A stretch of DNA of 58,508 nt from a bacterium (GTDB lineage Bacteria; Patescibacteriota; Dojkabacteria; JAKAPS01; JAJZLI01), in assembly GCA_021785355.1 (NCBI GenBank), contig JAJYFR010000006.1:1-58508 (forward strand). The letters are read 5' to 3'. The notes under the pieces were generated by a model. The model ran no database searches and had not been told where the DNA came from. It was given only the letters and a program-made list of their open reading frames with translations. Below, piece after piece: positions 7,676-15,557 of this stretch (its first letter is position 1; every line of letters starts with the position of its first letter). The translations under genes were made by a program, and so were the position numbers.

Positions 7676-7993
7676 TTAATCATCTTTAACTTGATCTACA
7701 AGTTTATCTAGTTCCTCTGCAGAATGAATTGTATATGCATTACCTCTCTTTATAGCCTCTTTAGTTTCTTTTAGCCTTTTGTCTAAAAATTGTTCATATT
7801 CTTCACTAATATGCTCAACTGTATCCTCAACCATAAAAGAAGTTTTAATCCTACCTTCAGAAAAACTCATTAAAAAAACTCTAACAACTTCTTGTATAGA
7901 ACTATATCCGTAATCTTCAGCAACTTTCTCTGCCTTCTTTTTTAAAGACATTTTCATAGGAATTTGTATTTTTGTATAATCTGTAGTACTCAT
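7676..7993 (-). CDS. antitoxin of the YafQ-like pair
   Basis: A 105-residue acidic protein beginning MSTTDYTKIQIPMKMSLKKK. KIQIPMKMSLKKKAEKVAED fits a RelB/RHH-type N-terminal domain, and the C-terminal half is rich in Glu, Asp and Lys. It precedes the toxin as in type II TA operons. A TATAAT box (minus strand, about 8025-8020) lies some 26 nt upstream, so unlike its neighbours this pair may have a short leader. No Shine-Dalgarno is evident. Confidence 0.7.
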   Translation of the reverse strand: MSTTDYTKIQIPMKMSLKKKAEKVAEDYGYSSIQEVVRVFLMSFSEGRIKTSFMVEDTVEHISEEYEQFLDKRLKETKEAIKRGNAYTIHSAEELDKLVDQVKDD

Positions 7994-8081
7994 GACTTTT
8001 TTATTATTAATGATATTATTATACTCTTTTAATACGAAGCATACAAGGCTGTCTATAGTACCTATACATTACCAATCTCAT

Positions 8082-8156
8082 ATACAGTATTTATTCTAAT
8101 TGTTGTTCTTTCTGTTTTATCCATATTATTATATTAGCATCAGAGTGACATGATGT
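8082..8156 (-). repeat. 75-bp perfect duplicate, copy b (vapB gene fragment)
   Basis: Identical to 6457-6531. It encodes only the first 14 residues of the VapB-like antitoxin, MDKTERTTIRINTV, before homology breaks off. Homology continues less perfectly into repeat copy 4. The stretch 7994-8414 thus holds this fragment and repeat copy 4, but no intact gene. Confidence 0.85.
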
Positions 8157-8208
8157 TAGATGTATGTTACTAAATCAAGCATTTCAATCCGCATTTTTAG
8201 CCTATTAT

Positions 8209-8315
8209 ATCAATACATTCGGGATATTTCTGTAGTGGGGTGTCGCATCACTTGACCTTGGCGTGCCTCAGGCAGAACCGCTTTTAGTCTGGATTGTGAA
8301 ATTAGTGAAAGTATA
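8209..8315. repeat. island repeat, copy 4 (most complete)
   Basis: Begins ATCAATACATTCGGGATATT, then GTGGGGTGTCGCATCACTTG, ACCTTGGCGTGCCTCAGGCA and GAACCGCTTTTAGTCTGGAT, and ends GTGAAAGTATA. The left half matches copies 2 and 5 and the right half matches copy 3, so it defines the full unit. TGACCTTGGCG inside it equals 11 bases at the tRNA-Glu 3' end. Confidence 0.75.
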
Positions 8316-8414
8316 TAAGCTTTAAATAACTATTAATGTAGCAATAAAAATCTACTTTATGGTACTTGCCGTCAAACAGTTGTAATATTGACAGCAAAGT
8401 GTTAGTATGTTTGT

Positions 8415-8666
8415 ATGGATGAAGAAGTAAAAACAACAATTAGATTACCTAGATATTTGATTAAAGAGTATAAAAACTTTGCAAAGAATACACATACTAG
8501 TATGAATAGTTCTATTGAGACAGCCTTGAAGTATTTCTTATCTAAAGAGATAACTGTACAAATAAGTGTACTCAATAACAATATTAAAAAAATTAAAATT
8601 CCAACTTTTAGTATGGGTAATATAAAAAGAATAGACAGAAAGAGTATTTATGAAGATATTGTTTGA
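8415..8666 (+). CDS. RHH antitoxin (VapB-like)
   Basis: An 83-residue protein. VKTTIRLPRYLIKEYKNFAK with MNSSIETALKYFL is a ribbon-helix-helix domain. It overlaps the PIN toxin downstream by 17 bp, which suggests tight translational coupling. A TAGTAT hexamer (8403-8408) lies exactly six bases before the ATG, in line with a leaderless transcript. Unlike the other pairs of this island it is on the plus strand. Confidence 0.75.
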   Translation: MDEEVKTTIRLPRYLIKEYKNFAKNTHTSMNSSIETALKYFLSKEITVQISVLNNNIKKIKIPTFSMGNIKRIDRKSIYEDIV

Positions 8667-9075
8667 TACAAATATATTAGTTTATGCACATAACGCAGAT
8701 TCCCCATTTAATCAAAAAGCATTAGAGTTATATAACACAACGGAAAATATATGCACCACCCAGCAAAATCTTTTAGAGTTCTACTCTGTGATTACCAATG
8801 ATAAAAGAGTAGAGAAACCTGTGACTGATATGAAAGCACAGTCTTTATTAAAATTTTACTCTGATTCGCAAAAATTTAATATCATATCTCCTAATATAAA
8901 TACTATAAAAATATTAAATGAATTAGCCACTCAGTATAGATTTAAGGGTGTTGAAATTTTTGACATATATATTGTTGCTACTATGATTTCTAATGATATT
9001 TCAATAATATATACTGCAGATACAAAAATCTTTAAGAAATTTCAATCAATAACAGTACTAAACCCATTTATCTGA
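8650..9075 (+). CDS. PIN-domain ribonuclease toxin (VapC-like)
   Basis: A 141-residue PIN protein. Acidic positions are in LFDTNILVYAH (Asp6), LLEFYSVI, EIFDIYIVATMI and YTADTKIF. The family cleaves structured RNA in a Mg2+-dependent way. It is paired with the RHH antitoxin at 8415-8666 and lies between repeat copies 4 and 5, next to the tRNA gene. Confidence 0.85.
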   Translation: MKILFDTNILVYAHNADSPFNQKALELYNTTENICTTQQNLLEFYSVITNDKRVEKPVTDMKAQSLLKFYSDSQKFNIISPNINTIKILNELATQYRFKGVEIFDIYIVATMISNDISIIYTADTKIFKKFQSITVLNPFI

Positions 9076-9109
9076 ATATAAAGTATCTGTCATATGTAAT
9101 CTACATAGG

Positions 9110-9170
9110 CATTTCAATACATTCGGGATGTTTCTGTGGTGGGGTGTCGCGTTAATTGACCTTGGCGGGA
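9110..9170. repeat. island repeat, copy 5, fused to the tRNA-Glu 3' end
   Basis: ATTTCAATACATTCGGGATG, then GTGGTGGGGTGTCGCGTTAA and TTGACCTTGGCGGG. The left half matches copies 2 and 4 closely. The right half is replaced by the tRNA T-arm. This is the junction expected if the repeats derive from recombination at the tRNA 3' end. Confidence 0.7.
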
Positions 9171-9230
9171 TTTGAACCCGCGATTTTCAGGATGAGAACC
9201 TGGTGTCCTAGACCACTAGACGACAAGGCC
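9157..9230 (-). tRNA. tRNA-Glu (CUC)
   Basis: The minus strand folds as a complete tRNA. The acceptor stem is GGCCTTG with CAAGGTC (one G-U pair). The D-arm region TCGTCTAGTGGTCTAGGACA is typical of tRNA-Glu. The anticodon loop TTCTCAT gives CUC, with one mismatch at the base of the anticodon stem. The T-arm is GCGGGTTCAAATCCCGC and the discriminator is A. CCA is not encoded (ATT follows). Its 3' end faces the TA island. Confidence 0.93.
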
Positions 9231-9296
9231 ATAACAATAAAGAATTATATCATAAAATAAATTTACTTTTGTTATTTTTTTTAGTAACATAAACTC

Positions 9297-10064
9297 ATGA
9301 ATAATTCTTTGAAAGATTGGATTTTTCCAACCAAGAAAAATAACTTTAAATCACCTTTACTTAAAAATAAATCACTTACTGTTTACCTTATTTTCTTAAT
9401 TTTTATAAATATAATGTTACCATATTTCATATCATCAGGTAATATATCTTCTCTATCTTTATATAATACTATTAATAAGGACAGAAATTCTGCATCTTTA
9501 GCAAATCTTTCATTTAGTAGATCTCTTTCCTATTCAGCTTCAGAAATCATAGGAGATATATCAAAATATCAATATTTATCTTCAATAAATCCTTTAACAA
9601 ATTATTCTTATTACCATTTTATTAATACTAATAAATTTAGTAATGTGAATGAGATAATTTTAAAAAATTATATATCTCTAAATTCAGCTAATTCAAATAT
9701 ATTGAATCTTTATAAAAATGAAATTCTTAACTCAAGAATAAATGATATAGGTATAGCTGTTAAAAATATCAACTTTTATGGAAATACACAACAGATAATA
9801 ATAGTACTTACTGCAAAAGGAAATAATACTTCATCTCAACCAGCCTTAAATATATCTTCTAACCTAGGACTTATAGATTACACTATAATAACCTATACAG
9901 ATATGTTTATATTGATATTTTTAATATTCTTGATACTCTCTGACGTATTATTTTCTTATTATTACAATAATTTTAAAAATAAAAGTATTCCATATATGAA
10001 TTTAATACTTTCTTTTATAACCATGATAGTCGTATTAATATTAATATTGGGGGTAATATTATGA
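9297..10064 (+). CDS. membrane-anchored protein of unknown function
   Basis: 255 residues. A hydrophobic segment near residues 28-46 (LTVYLIFLIFINIMLPYF) is followed by a Ser/Asn-rich, probably extracytoplasmic region of about 150 residues (ISSGNISSLSLYNTINKDRN onward). Two C-terminal hydrophobic segments follow, near 203-220 and 235-254. I do not recognise the family. It overlaps the next gene by 4 bp, and the three genes 9297-11171 form one operon starting about 65 bp beyond the divergent tRNA-Glu. Confidence 0.6.
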   Translation: MNNSLKDWIFPTKKNNFKSPLLKNKSLTVYLIFLIFINIMLPYFISSGNISSLSLYNTINKDRNSASLANLSFSRSLSYSASEIIGDISKYQYLSSINPLTNYSYYHFINTNKFSNVNEIILKNYISLNSANSNILNLYKNEILNSRINDIGIAVKNINFYGNTQQIIIVLTAKGNNTSSQPALNISSNLGLIDYTIITYTDMFILIFLIFLILSDVLFSYYYNNFKNKSIPYMNLILSFITMIVVLILILGVIL

Positions 10065-10876
10065 AAAATTTAATAAAATATAATATTGAAATTTTAAGCT
10101 TCTTATTCTTTATAATTATCCAAATACTTATAATATCACTCTATCTAAGCTCACTAACATTTATCCTTATATATATATTTCTAGCTAATTTAGTAATTCT
10201 TTTATCTTTAATAGATGGAACAAAAAAATTTAAAATTTATGTAAAAGATATAGATATAAAAAAAACAGATAAAACTATATATTTTTATAATCAAATAATT
10301 ATACCTCTATCTTTATTTATATCTACAGAGATATTCTTAATAATAAATAGATTCAACATCACTATATCTGAAATTATTATGCTTATATCTTTAGTATTGT
10401 TTTATACTTCTCTAAGATATATTGAATCTTATTTTGAAGTATTCGAATTTAGTGAGAAAGCTCACTATACTATAAATACTGTAAAATTATTTATATTTTT
10501 CCTTTCTATATATACTCTATTTGAAATTTCTACAATAATAAATATGTCTCTTATAATAGAAATTATTTTTGTTTTTTTAATATCTTTTTCATTAATTCTC
10601 ATGATGATGCAGAGAAATAAGAAATATAATATAAAATATATTGCTTATTCATTTTTATTTTCTCTTATAATTATATTTATATCTACACTGAGTTTATTAT
10701 ATCTTAAGAATGCACTTTTAACTGCATTCTTACTATCTTTGATATTCTATATTTTTGAAAATATTGTTCATCATAAAATACATAAAAACCTTAGCAATGA
10801 GATAATAATAGAGTATATACTTATAGCACTTATTATGTTTTTAATTGCAAGAGGTATATTTCTAATTTATGTATAA
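10061..10876 (+). CDS. multi-spanning membrane protein of unknown function
   Basis: 271 residues, mostly hydrophobic, with about eight predicted membrane segments (for example ILSFLFFIIIQILIISLYL near residue 12 and LIIIFISTLSLLYL near 205). A short hydrophilic loop KKFKIYVKDIDIKKTDK lies near residue 55. No catalytic motif is visible. It overlaps both neighbours by 4-8 bp, so it is co-translated with them and may act with the preceding membrane protein. Confidence 0.6.
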   Translation: MKNLIKYNIEILSFLFFIIIQILIISLYLSSLTFILIYIFLANLVILLSLIDGTKKFKIYVKDIDIKKTDKTIYFYNQIIIPLSLFISTEIFLIINRFNITISEIIMLISLVLFYTSLRYIESYFEVFEFSEKAHYTINTVKLFIFFLSIYTLFEISTIINMSLIIEIIFVFLISFSLILMMMQRNKKYNIKYIAYSFLFSLIIIFISTLSLLYLKNALLTAFLLSLIFYIFENIVHHKIHKNLSNEIIIEYILIALIMFLIARGIFLIYV

Positions 10877-11171
10877 AATAAAAGCATTAAAACTAACTAA
10901 TTCTAGAGATAAAGCTTTAGGAAAAATAAAATACAGAAAAGAGAATATTTTTTTTCAAACTAGATTTGGAATTCATACATTTGGAATAAAAGAGCCAATA
11001 GATATTTTTGTATTGGACAATAAGTTAAATGTTGTAAAAATAAAAAAAGAATTGAAGCCTCAAAGGTTCTTTTTTTGGAATATAAAATATAATAATATAT
11101 TGGAGATAAATAGTGATATAAAAGAGAATTTAAAAATTGGAGATACTATACACTTAATCCCTACTGACTGA
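10869..11171 (+). CDS. DUF192-like small protein
   Basis: A 100-residue protein without membrane segments. TRFGIHTFGIKEPIDIFVLD followed by LEINSDIKENLKIGDTIHLI resembles the DUF192 pattern (a hydrophobic strand with PLDIIFLD, then an ILELPAG-like segment and L..GD.V). Function of that family is unknown. It is the last gene of the 9297 operon. Its stop codon lies inside the first of two tandem 26-bp repeats at 11165-11222. Confidence 0.5.
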   Translation: MYKIKALKLTNSRDKALGKIKYRKENIFFQTRFGIHTFGIKEPIDIFVLDNKLNVVKIKKELKPQRFFFWNIKYNNILEINSDIKENLKIGDTIHLIPTD

Positions 11172-11222
11172 ATTAGTGTTAATTAGGTCAATCCATTGAC
11201 TGAATTCGTGCGAATTCGGCTA
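11165..11222. promoter_or_regulatory. two tandem imperfect palindromes upstream of a decayed ATPase
   Basis: Two related 26-bp units start TGACTGAATT at 11165 and 11197 (32-bp spacing). The second contains a perfect 16-bp palindrome GAATTCG-TG-CGAATTC (11202-11217); the first has a degraded version with TTAATT. They lie just upstream of the -10 box (TATAAT, 11236-11241) of the ATPase gene at 11248, a typical operator position. Confidence 0.5.
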
Positions 11223-11235
11223 GACAAAATATGTA

Positions 11236-11250
11236 TATAATGACGGTATG
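11236..11250 (+). promoter_or_regulatory. -10 box six bases before ATG (leaderless promoter)
   Basis: TATAATGACGGTATG: the hexamer ends six bases before the start codon. The identical string, including the following codons ATAAAC, is found on the minus strand at the second decayed ATPase (start 13993), so the two genes share their initiation region. Confidence 0.55.
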
Positions 11251-11478
11251 ATAAACAGAAAATTACAAAAAATAATAATTGAAAAACTTCGTAATTATGA
11301 TAAAAGTATATTGCTATATGGAACAAGACAAGTAGGTAAAACCACCTTAGTAAAAAATATTATCAGTGAATTAGGATATAAAACTCTTTCTATAAACTTC
11401 CCACGACCTCACGGTCGGAGTTTTAAGTTCGGAGTCTATAAAGATATTTTTCCTGACTTCCCCAATCAATCAAGGTAG
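11248..11478 (+). pseudogene. DUF4143/AAA_14 ATPase 5' remnant, split by an IS
   Basis: The frame begins MINRKLQKIIIEKLRNYDKS and has Walker A LLYGTRQVGKTTLVKNIISE, then GYKTLSINF. It passes into unfamiliar residues containing a small hairpin (CGACC-TCA-CGGTCG, near 11405) and runs into the IS at 11452. Beyond the IS the frame would resume KDIFDISEIKIHYK and stop at 13216. So even with the IS removed only about 80 residues would remain. Confidence 0.75.
11328..11451. repeat. 124-bp direct repeat, left copy (target duplication)
   Basis: Bases 11328-11451 are repeated exactly at 13060-13183, immediately outside the two IS ends. IS1634-family elements are known to create unusually long and variable target duplications, and this fits that behaviour. 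The duplicated part includes the ATPase Walker A region. Confidence 0.85.
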
Positions 11479-13059
11479 AGATTTGTGATATTGTATTAGA
11501 GCCACAAAATGATAGAAAAATGTTAAAATGGCATACTAATGTATCATCATGTGGAAGATTAGAACTACAAGAACAAATTCTGGGAATATTGCTGTACAAG
11601 TTGTTGAGAATTCTTCTCATAAGGTTAATGTGATAAAGCATATTGGTACAGGTAGAAATGAACAAGAAGTTGAAGATCTTAAGATGCTTGGATATGAATA
11701 TATACAAAAACACAATGTTGATTCAGGACAGATTTCTTTTCTTGATGAGAAAAAGAGTAGTTTAGTATCAATTGATAATTTAAATCTCATTCATACTAAT
11801 CATGCTTTTGCACATGAATATCTATCTCATATATATGAGATTTACGGATTTAATTCTCTAGAAAAGAAACTGCTGCAAGATTTAGTGATTGTAAGAATAC
11901 TTGAACCTGTATCTAAAACAGAGTCAATAGACCTCATAGAAGAGTACTTTAACATTCAATATTCTAAAGGATCTCTTTATCGTAATTTACTCGCGATCTC
12001 TTCAATAAAAGATCAGATTGAAGAGATTGCCGTAGATTATGCAAAGAGAAACCTTAATTTTGATTTCTCTTTGGTATTCTACGATGTCACAAATCTATAC
12101 TTTGAATCTTTTAAATCTGATGAATTTAGAAAGCCTGGTTTCAACAAGGATGGGAAATCTCAACAACCTCAAGTTGCAATAGGATTGGTTGTAAACTCTG
12201 ATGGGTATCCGATATCAATAGAGATCTTTGAAGGTAACAAGTTTGAAGGACATACTTTCATACCTGTAATATTAGCTTTAAAGGAGAAATACAATATTAA
12301 TACTCTCACAGTAGTAGCTGATGCTGCTATGCTATCTTACGATAATATGAAAGCTTTAGAAGAGAATGGACTATCCTTCATAGTAGGTGCAAGGCTTTCT
12401 AAGGTTGACAGTAAGGTATTAGAATCAATAGCAGCAGAACTTAACAGGGAAGAAGGTAAATATATATCAACAGATACAAAGTATGGAACACTAGTTACTG
12501 ATTACTCACGCAAAAGAGCACAGAAAGATAAATCAGATAGGAATAAGCAGATTAGAAAAGCTCAAGCACACATACAGTATCCATCAAAAAATAGAAGACC
12601 TAGATTTGTTAAACAAACAAGTAAAACTGCGCTAGAGATAAATACTGAATTAATAGAAGCAGATGAGCTTAAAGAGGGTATCAAAGGATATTACACGAAT
12701 CTTGTAGATATTTCTCCTCAATTAATAGTTGCAAGATATCATGATTTATGGCATGTAGAGAAATCATTTAGGATTGCAAAAGGTGATCTTAAGGCAAGGC
12801 CAATATACCATAGGAAAAAAGATATGATACTCTCTCATATATTAATTGTTTTCATAGGATTATGTTTATCAAAGTATCTAGAAGTTAATACAGGATTATC
12901 CATAAAGGTCATAAGGAAAAGTATTATGAGGATAGTTGATGTAACAATGCAAGACTCTTTAACTCAACAGTCTTTTACTAAAAGAATGACTATTCCCAAC
13001 TCAGATATATACGCTACTTTATTAAAACTTCTCTAGGCATACTAATTGGGGAAGTCAGG
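11452..13059 (+). mobile_element. intact IS1634-type (IS4 superfamily) insertion sequence, 1608 bp
   Basis: The ends are the 15-bp perfect inverted repeat CCTGACTTCCCCAAT (11452-11466) and ATTGGGGAAGTCAGG (13045-13059). Inside is one complete transposase gene (11549-13036). Exact 124-bp direct repeats flank the element. Perfect ends, an intact gene and an unmutated target duplication point to a recent insertion. Confidence 0.88.
11549..13036 (+). CDS. IS1634-family DDE transposase
   Basis: 495 residues, full length for the family. The N-terminus MWKIRTTRTNSGNIAVQVVE and then VIKHIGTGRNEQEVEDLKML is the typical IS1634 entry (basic N-terminus, GNIAVQVV, HIGTG). Catalytic residues are apparent as FYDVTNLYFES (first Asp), TVVADAAMLSYDN (second Asp) and LWHVEKSFRIAKGDLKARPI (Glu in the YREK-like block). 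It is presumably active. GC content is somewhat higher than in the neighbouring genes. Confidence 0.9.
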   Translation: MWKIRTTRTNSGNIAVQVVENSSHKVNVIKHIGTGRNEQEVEDLKMLGYEYIQKHNVDSGQISFLDEKKSSLVSIDNLNLIHTNHAFAHEYLSHIYEIYGFNSLEKKLLQDLVIVRILEPVSKTESIDLIEEYFNIQYSKGSLYRNLLAISSIKDQIEEIAVDYAKRNLNFDFSLVFYDVTNLYFESFKSDEFRKPGFNKDGKSQQPQVAIGLVVNSDGYPISIEIFEGNKFEGHTFIPVILALKEKYNINTLTVVADAAMLSYDNMKALEENGLSFIVGARLSKVDSKVLESIAAELNREEGKYISTDTKYGTLVTDYSRKRAQKDKSDRNKQIRKAQAHIQYPSKNRRPRFVKQTSKTALEINTELIEADELKEGIKGYYTNLVDISPQLIVARYHDLWHVEKSFRIAKGDLKARPIYHRKKDMILSHILIVFIGLCLSKYLEVNTGLSIKVIRKSIMRIVDVTMQDSLTQQSFTKRMTIPNSDIYATLLKLL

Positions 13060-13183
13060 ACAAGTAGGTAAAACCACCTTAGTAAAAAATATTATCAGTG
13101 AATTAGGATATAAAACTCTTTCTATAAACTTCCCACGACCTCACGGTCGGAGTTTTAAGTTCGGAGTCTATAAAGATATTTTT
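13060..13183. repeat. 124-bp direct repeat, right copy (target duplication)
   Basis: Exact copy of 11328-11451, starting at the base after the IS right end. After 13183 the ATPase frame continues a few codons (DISEIKIHYK) to a stop. Bases 13217-13380 show nothing I recognise. Confidence 0.85.
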
Positions 13184-13543
13184 GATATATCAGAAATAAA
13201 AATACATTACAAATAAGAAATCTTTTAATATATTCTAGATGTTTTCGTTTTTATTACCTCGTTGTTTTATCATTATATTACAGGTTTATTTGGTACTTCC
13301 AAAAAACAAGTAAATTCAATTAAAAGAATATTCAATAAAATAAGAAATCAATAGATTTAATTTCAGGGTTATTATTCAATTAGAAAAGACTGTGTTTTTA
13401 ATATCACTTTTGAGCTTTTCTCTTCTTCAATAAGGAAATCTCTTAAAGCTTCAGTTTCCTCTAGTTTCATCTCACTATTCAAATCACAGTCCTCATAGTT
13501 TAACTTATGAGAATCTAATACATAAAATTTTCTCTTTAAATTG

Positions 13544-13993
13544 TTAAGAGAAAGTATATATTTTATGCCACATTGTTTTGTCTGATGATAAAGGTTCGTA
13601 GGTGATTTTTCCTGTAAATGTCAAAGTAATATCTCCTACAGTATCTGTAGAAAGCAATTTTTTAAAAAAAACCCCAATTGCGATAACTTTAATATTTTTT
13701 ATTTGATCCACTATAATTTTTAAGGCATCCCCAATATGATTTATTTTTTGAGCTTCATCAATCACTATAAGATCATAACCTGATGCATAAGGAATAATCA
13801 AATTGAAGTTTCTTGAACTTAAAATGTTTTGTATTTCAATATTATCACCAGAATCTAATTTATATCTAAGTTTTGTAGAGCTAAGAAAATTTTCTACAAG
13901 AGTAGTTTTTCCAACTTGCCTAGGTCCATAAAGTATTAATGCTTTTTCATTTTCTAGCAAAGAGTCTATATTAGAATATATTCTGTTTATCAT
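13544..13993 (-). pseudogene. truncated and probably frameshifted DUF4143/AAA_14 ATPase
   Basis: It starts MINRIYSNIDSLLENEKALI, with Walker A LYGPRQVGKTTLVENFL and Walker B YDLIVIDEAQKINHIGDALK. The sensor region, normally ATGSSSF, reads IAIGVFFKKLLSTDTVGDIT. After FTGKITYEPLS the sequence no longer resembles the family and stops. In the next frame, bases 13543-13370 encode KRKFYVLDSHKLNYEDC and later EALRDFLIEEEKSSKVILK to a stop at about 13370, probably a remnant of another gene tail. The TATAAT-N6-ATG start is identical to that at 11236-11250. Confidence 0.65.
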
Positions 13994-14015
13994 ACCGTCA
14001 TTATATTAACATTAC

Positions 14016-14074
14016 CCTCTGTATTTTGATAAATACGGTGATTACTATCTACTGTATTTATCAAAATACAGAGG
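14016..14074. promoter_or_regulatory. 21-bp perfect inverted repeat upstream of the decayed ATPase
   Basis: CCTCTGTATTTTGATAAATA-C (14016-14036) is the exact complement of 14054-14074, with a 17-nt spacer. It lies 23-81 bp upstream of the ATPase start at 13993, like the palindromes before the other members of this family. No T-run follows in the sense of either strand, so a terminator is less likely than an operator or an element end. Bases 14075-14257 hold no gene I can support. Confidence 0.5.
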
Positions 14075-14257
14075 CTTTTATTGTAAAAGTATTTATAAGA
14101 TTAATTTAGTTATTTTACTATAAAATCTATATAATTTTCCTTGTTAATTAAAGAAAATTCTGAATCAGGATAAGTATCCATCTAATATTGAGAAGAAGTT
14201 TTTATTATTTCATCAACCTATTTTATTTTATATACATTTAATTTATTTTTGAAATCT

Positions 14258-15517
14258 TTAAAATACAGCTGCAAAAAAGATATTTTGAGAGTTATAACTC
14301 AAACCTCCTCCCATATTTTGACCAAATGTTAGATTTGGACCAAACCAAGGATCTTGCATTGTTCCACTAGCACCTACTGCACCCGTCATTGTAACAAAAT
14401 GTGTACCAAAAGAATTATCTGGAACATAAAAACCTATGACTACAGGAGAGGAAGGAGATGCATATGCATCAATTTGAGAAATTGAAGGATTCCAAATTAC
14501 ATCTTGTACTCCAGGAAGACTATAAAACTGAGCTCCATTATTCCAATATTGTAGAGCTGTTTGAGAAAGAGGTGTAAAATTACTATTTCCTATTAAATTT
14601 TCAGCCATTATTATAGCAATTAAAGAACAGCCTGCACTCGCATATGTATCACCAGAAGAATCTAGTACATAATTACCCCATTGAGAACATTCTTGAGAAA
14701 AATATGCACCTTGTTGACAAGGAACATTCAAAGGGATAGTACCTGGGACTCCTTCTGAAAGCTCTAATCTTGATAATTTTTGCAATATAGACTGTTGTTG
14801 TTGATAGAGAGAATTATTTGAACTCTGAATACTATTACTCTGGTTAATAAGATTTGCTTGTTCATTTTTTAAAGTATTTTGATCTGCTATCAAAGAATTT
14901 TGAGTAGACACTTCTTGTGTTAATAAGCTTTGTGCATTCTGTTGTTTTAGTGCAACAGACGCTTTATTTTTATTTAAAGCATTTACAGTGACATTTAATT
15001 TTTGAACTAGTGTATTTTCATGCGTCATTGTAGATTTAAAATAGACTACTGATACCATTGCATTAGTTATATTTGAATTTCCCATAAACAAAGTTACTGG
15101 AGGTATATATGTTTGTTCATATCCAGATCTAGCATTAGAATCTATTTGCACTTTTATAGCATCTATTTTGACTTGTTCTTGTGCTATTTGAATATTTAAT
15201 TGATTAATTTGGGAATTTAGTGCAGCTACTTGAGCTCTTTCATTATTAACTAAAACTTCTTTCTGAAAAATTAATTGTTGATAAGCATTAATTTGAGGTT
15301 GAAGGTTCGAACTTTCTGTATTAAATGTATTTATTTTCTGTTGATTTTGATTTATCAAATTCTGAATATCATTATATTGTTGTTGTAATGAACTTATAGA
15401 TGAAGTTGCGTTAACTACACCCGGCTTATAAAGCATGAAAGGATATACAGCTATAAGAAACGAAAGTACAGAAAATATTGAGATCCTTATCTTTTTATTA
15501 GAAAATATCTTTTTCAT
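14258..15517 (-). CDS. secreted coiled-coil protein with C39-like peptidase domain (FtsEX partner)
   Basis: 419 residues. An N-terminal signal or anchor (ISIFSVLSFLIAVYPFML near 12-30) is followed by a long Gln/Asn-rich coiled coil (about 40-255) of the PcsB/EnvC/CwlO type. The C-terminal domain has SQWGNYVLD, then the putative nucleophile in AGCSLIAI, HFVTMTGA (His) and DPWFGP (Asp), the order seen in Peptidase_C39-like cysteine peptidases. It is encoded directly after ftsE-ftsX, whose complex activates such peptidoglycan hydrolases at division sites. I infer that it cleaves peptide cross-links during cell separation. Confidence 0.75.
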   Translation of the reverse strand: MKKIFSNKKIRISIFSVLSFLIAVYPFMLYKPGVVNATSSISSLQQQYNDIQNLINQNQQKINTFNTESSNLQPQINAYQQLIFQKEVLVNNERAQVAALNSQINQLNIQIAQEQVKIDAIKVQIDSNARSGYEQTYIPPVTLFMGNSNITNAMVSVVYFKSTMTHENTLVQKLNVTVNALNKNKASVALKQQNAQSLLTQEVSTQNSLIADQNTLKNEQANLINQSNSIQSSNNSLYQQQQSILQKLSRLELSEGVPGTIPLNVPCQQGAYFSQECSQWGNYVLDSSGDTYASAGCSLIAIIMAENLIGNSNFTPLSQTALQYWNNGAQFYSLPGVQDVIWNPSISQIDAYASPSSPVVIGFYVPDNSFGTHFVTMTGAVGASGTMQDPWFGPNLTFGQNMGGGLSYNSQNIFFAAVF

Positions 15518-15557
15518 TGTATTTTCTAATATACCAAAAAAATAGATCTATATCAAT

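Noticed and set aside
5686-9170. Integron attC sites
   Set aside because: The repeats lack the GTTRRRY/RYYYAAC ends and no integron integrase is seen; the tRNA-end relation explains them better.
11423-11713. Minus-strand frame across the IS left end
   Set aside because: Antisense to the transposase gene and spanning an IS boundary; a chance frame.
14016-14074. Rho-independent terminator
   Set aside because: Stem of 21 bp with a 17-nt loop, AT-rich and without an adjacent T-run; its position upstream of a start codon fits a regulatory site better.
14075-14257. Short minus-strand frame starting MDTYPDSEFSLIN
   Set aside because: Only 23 codons, no ribosome site, no recognisable family; perhaps debris but not supportable as a gene.
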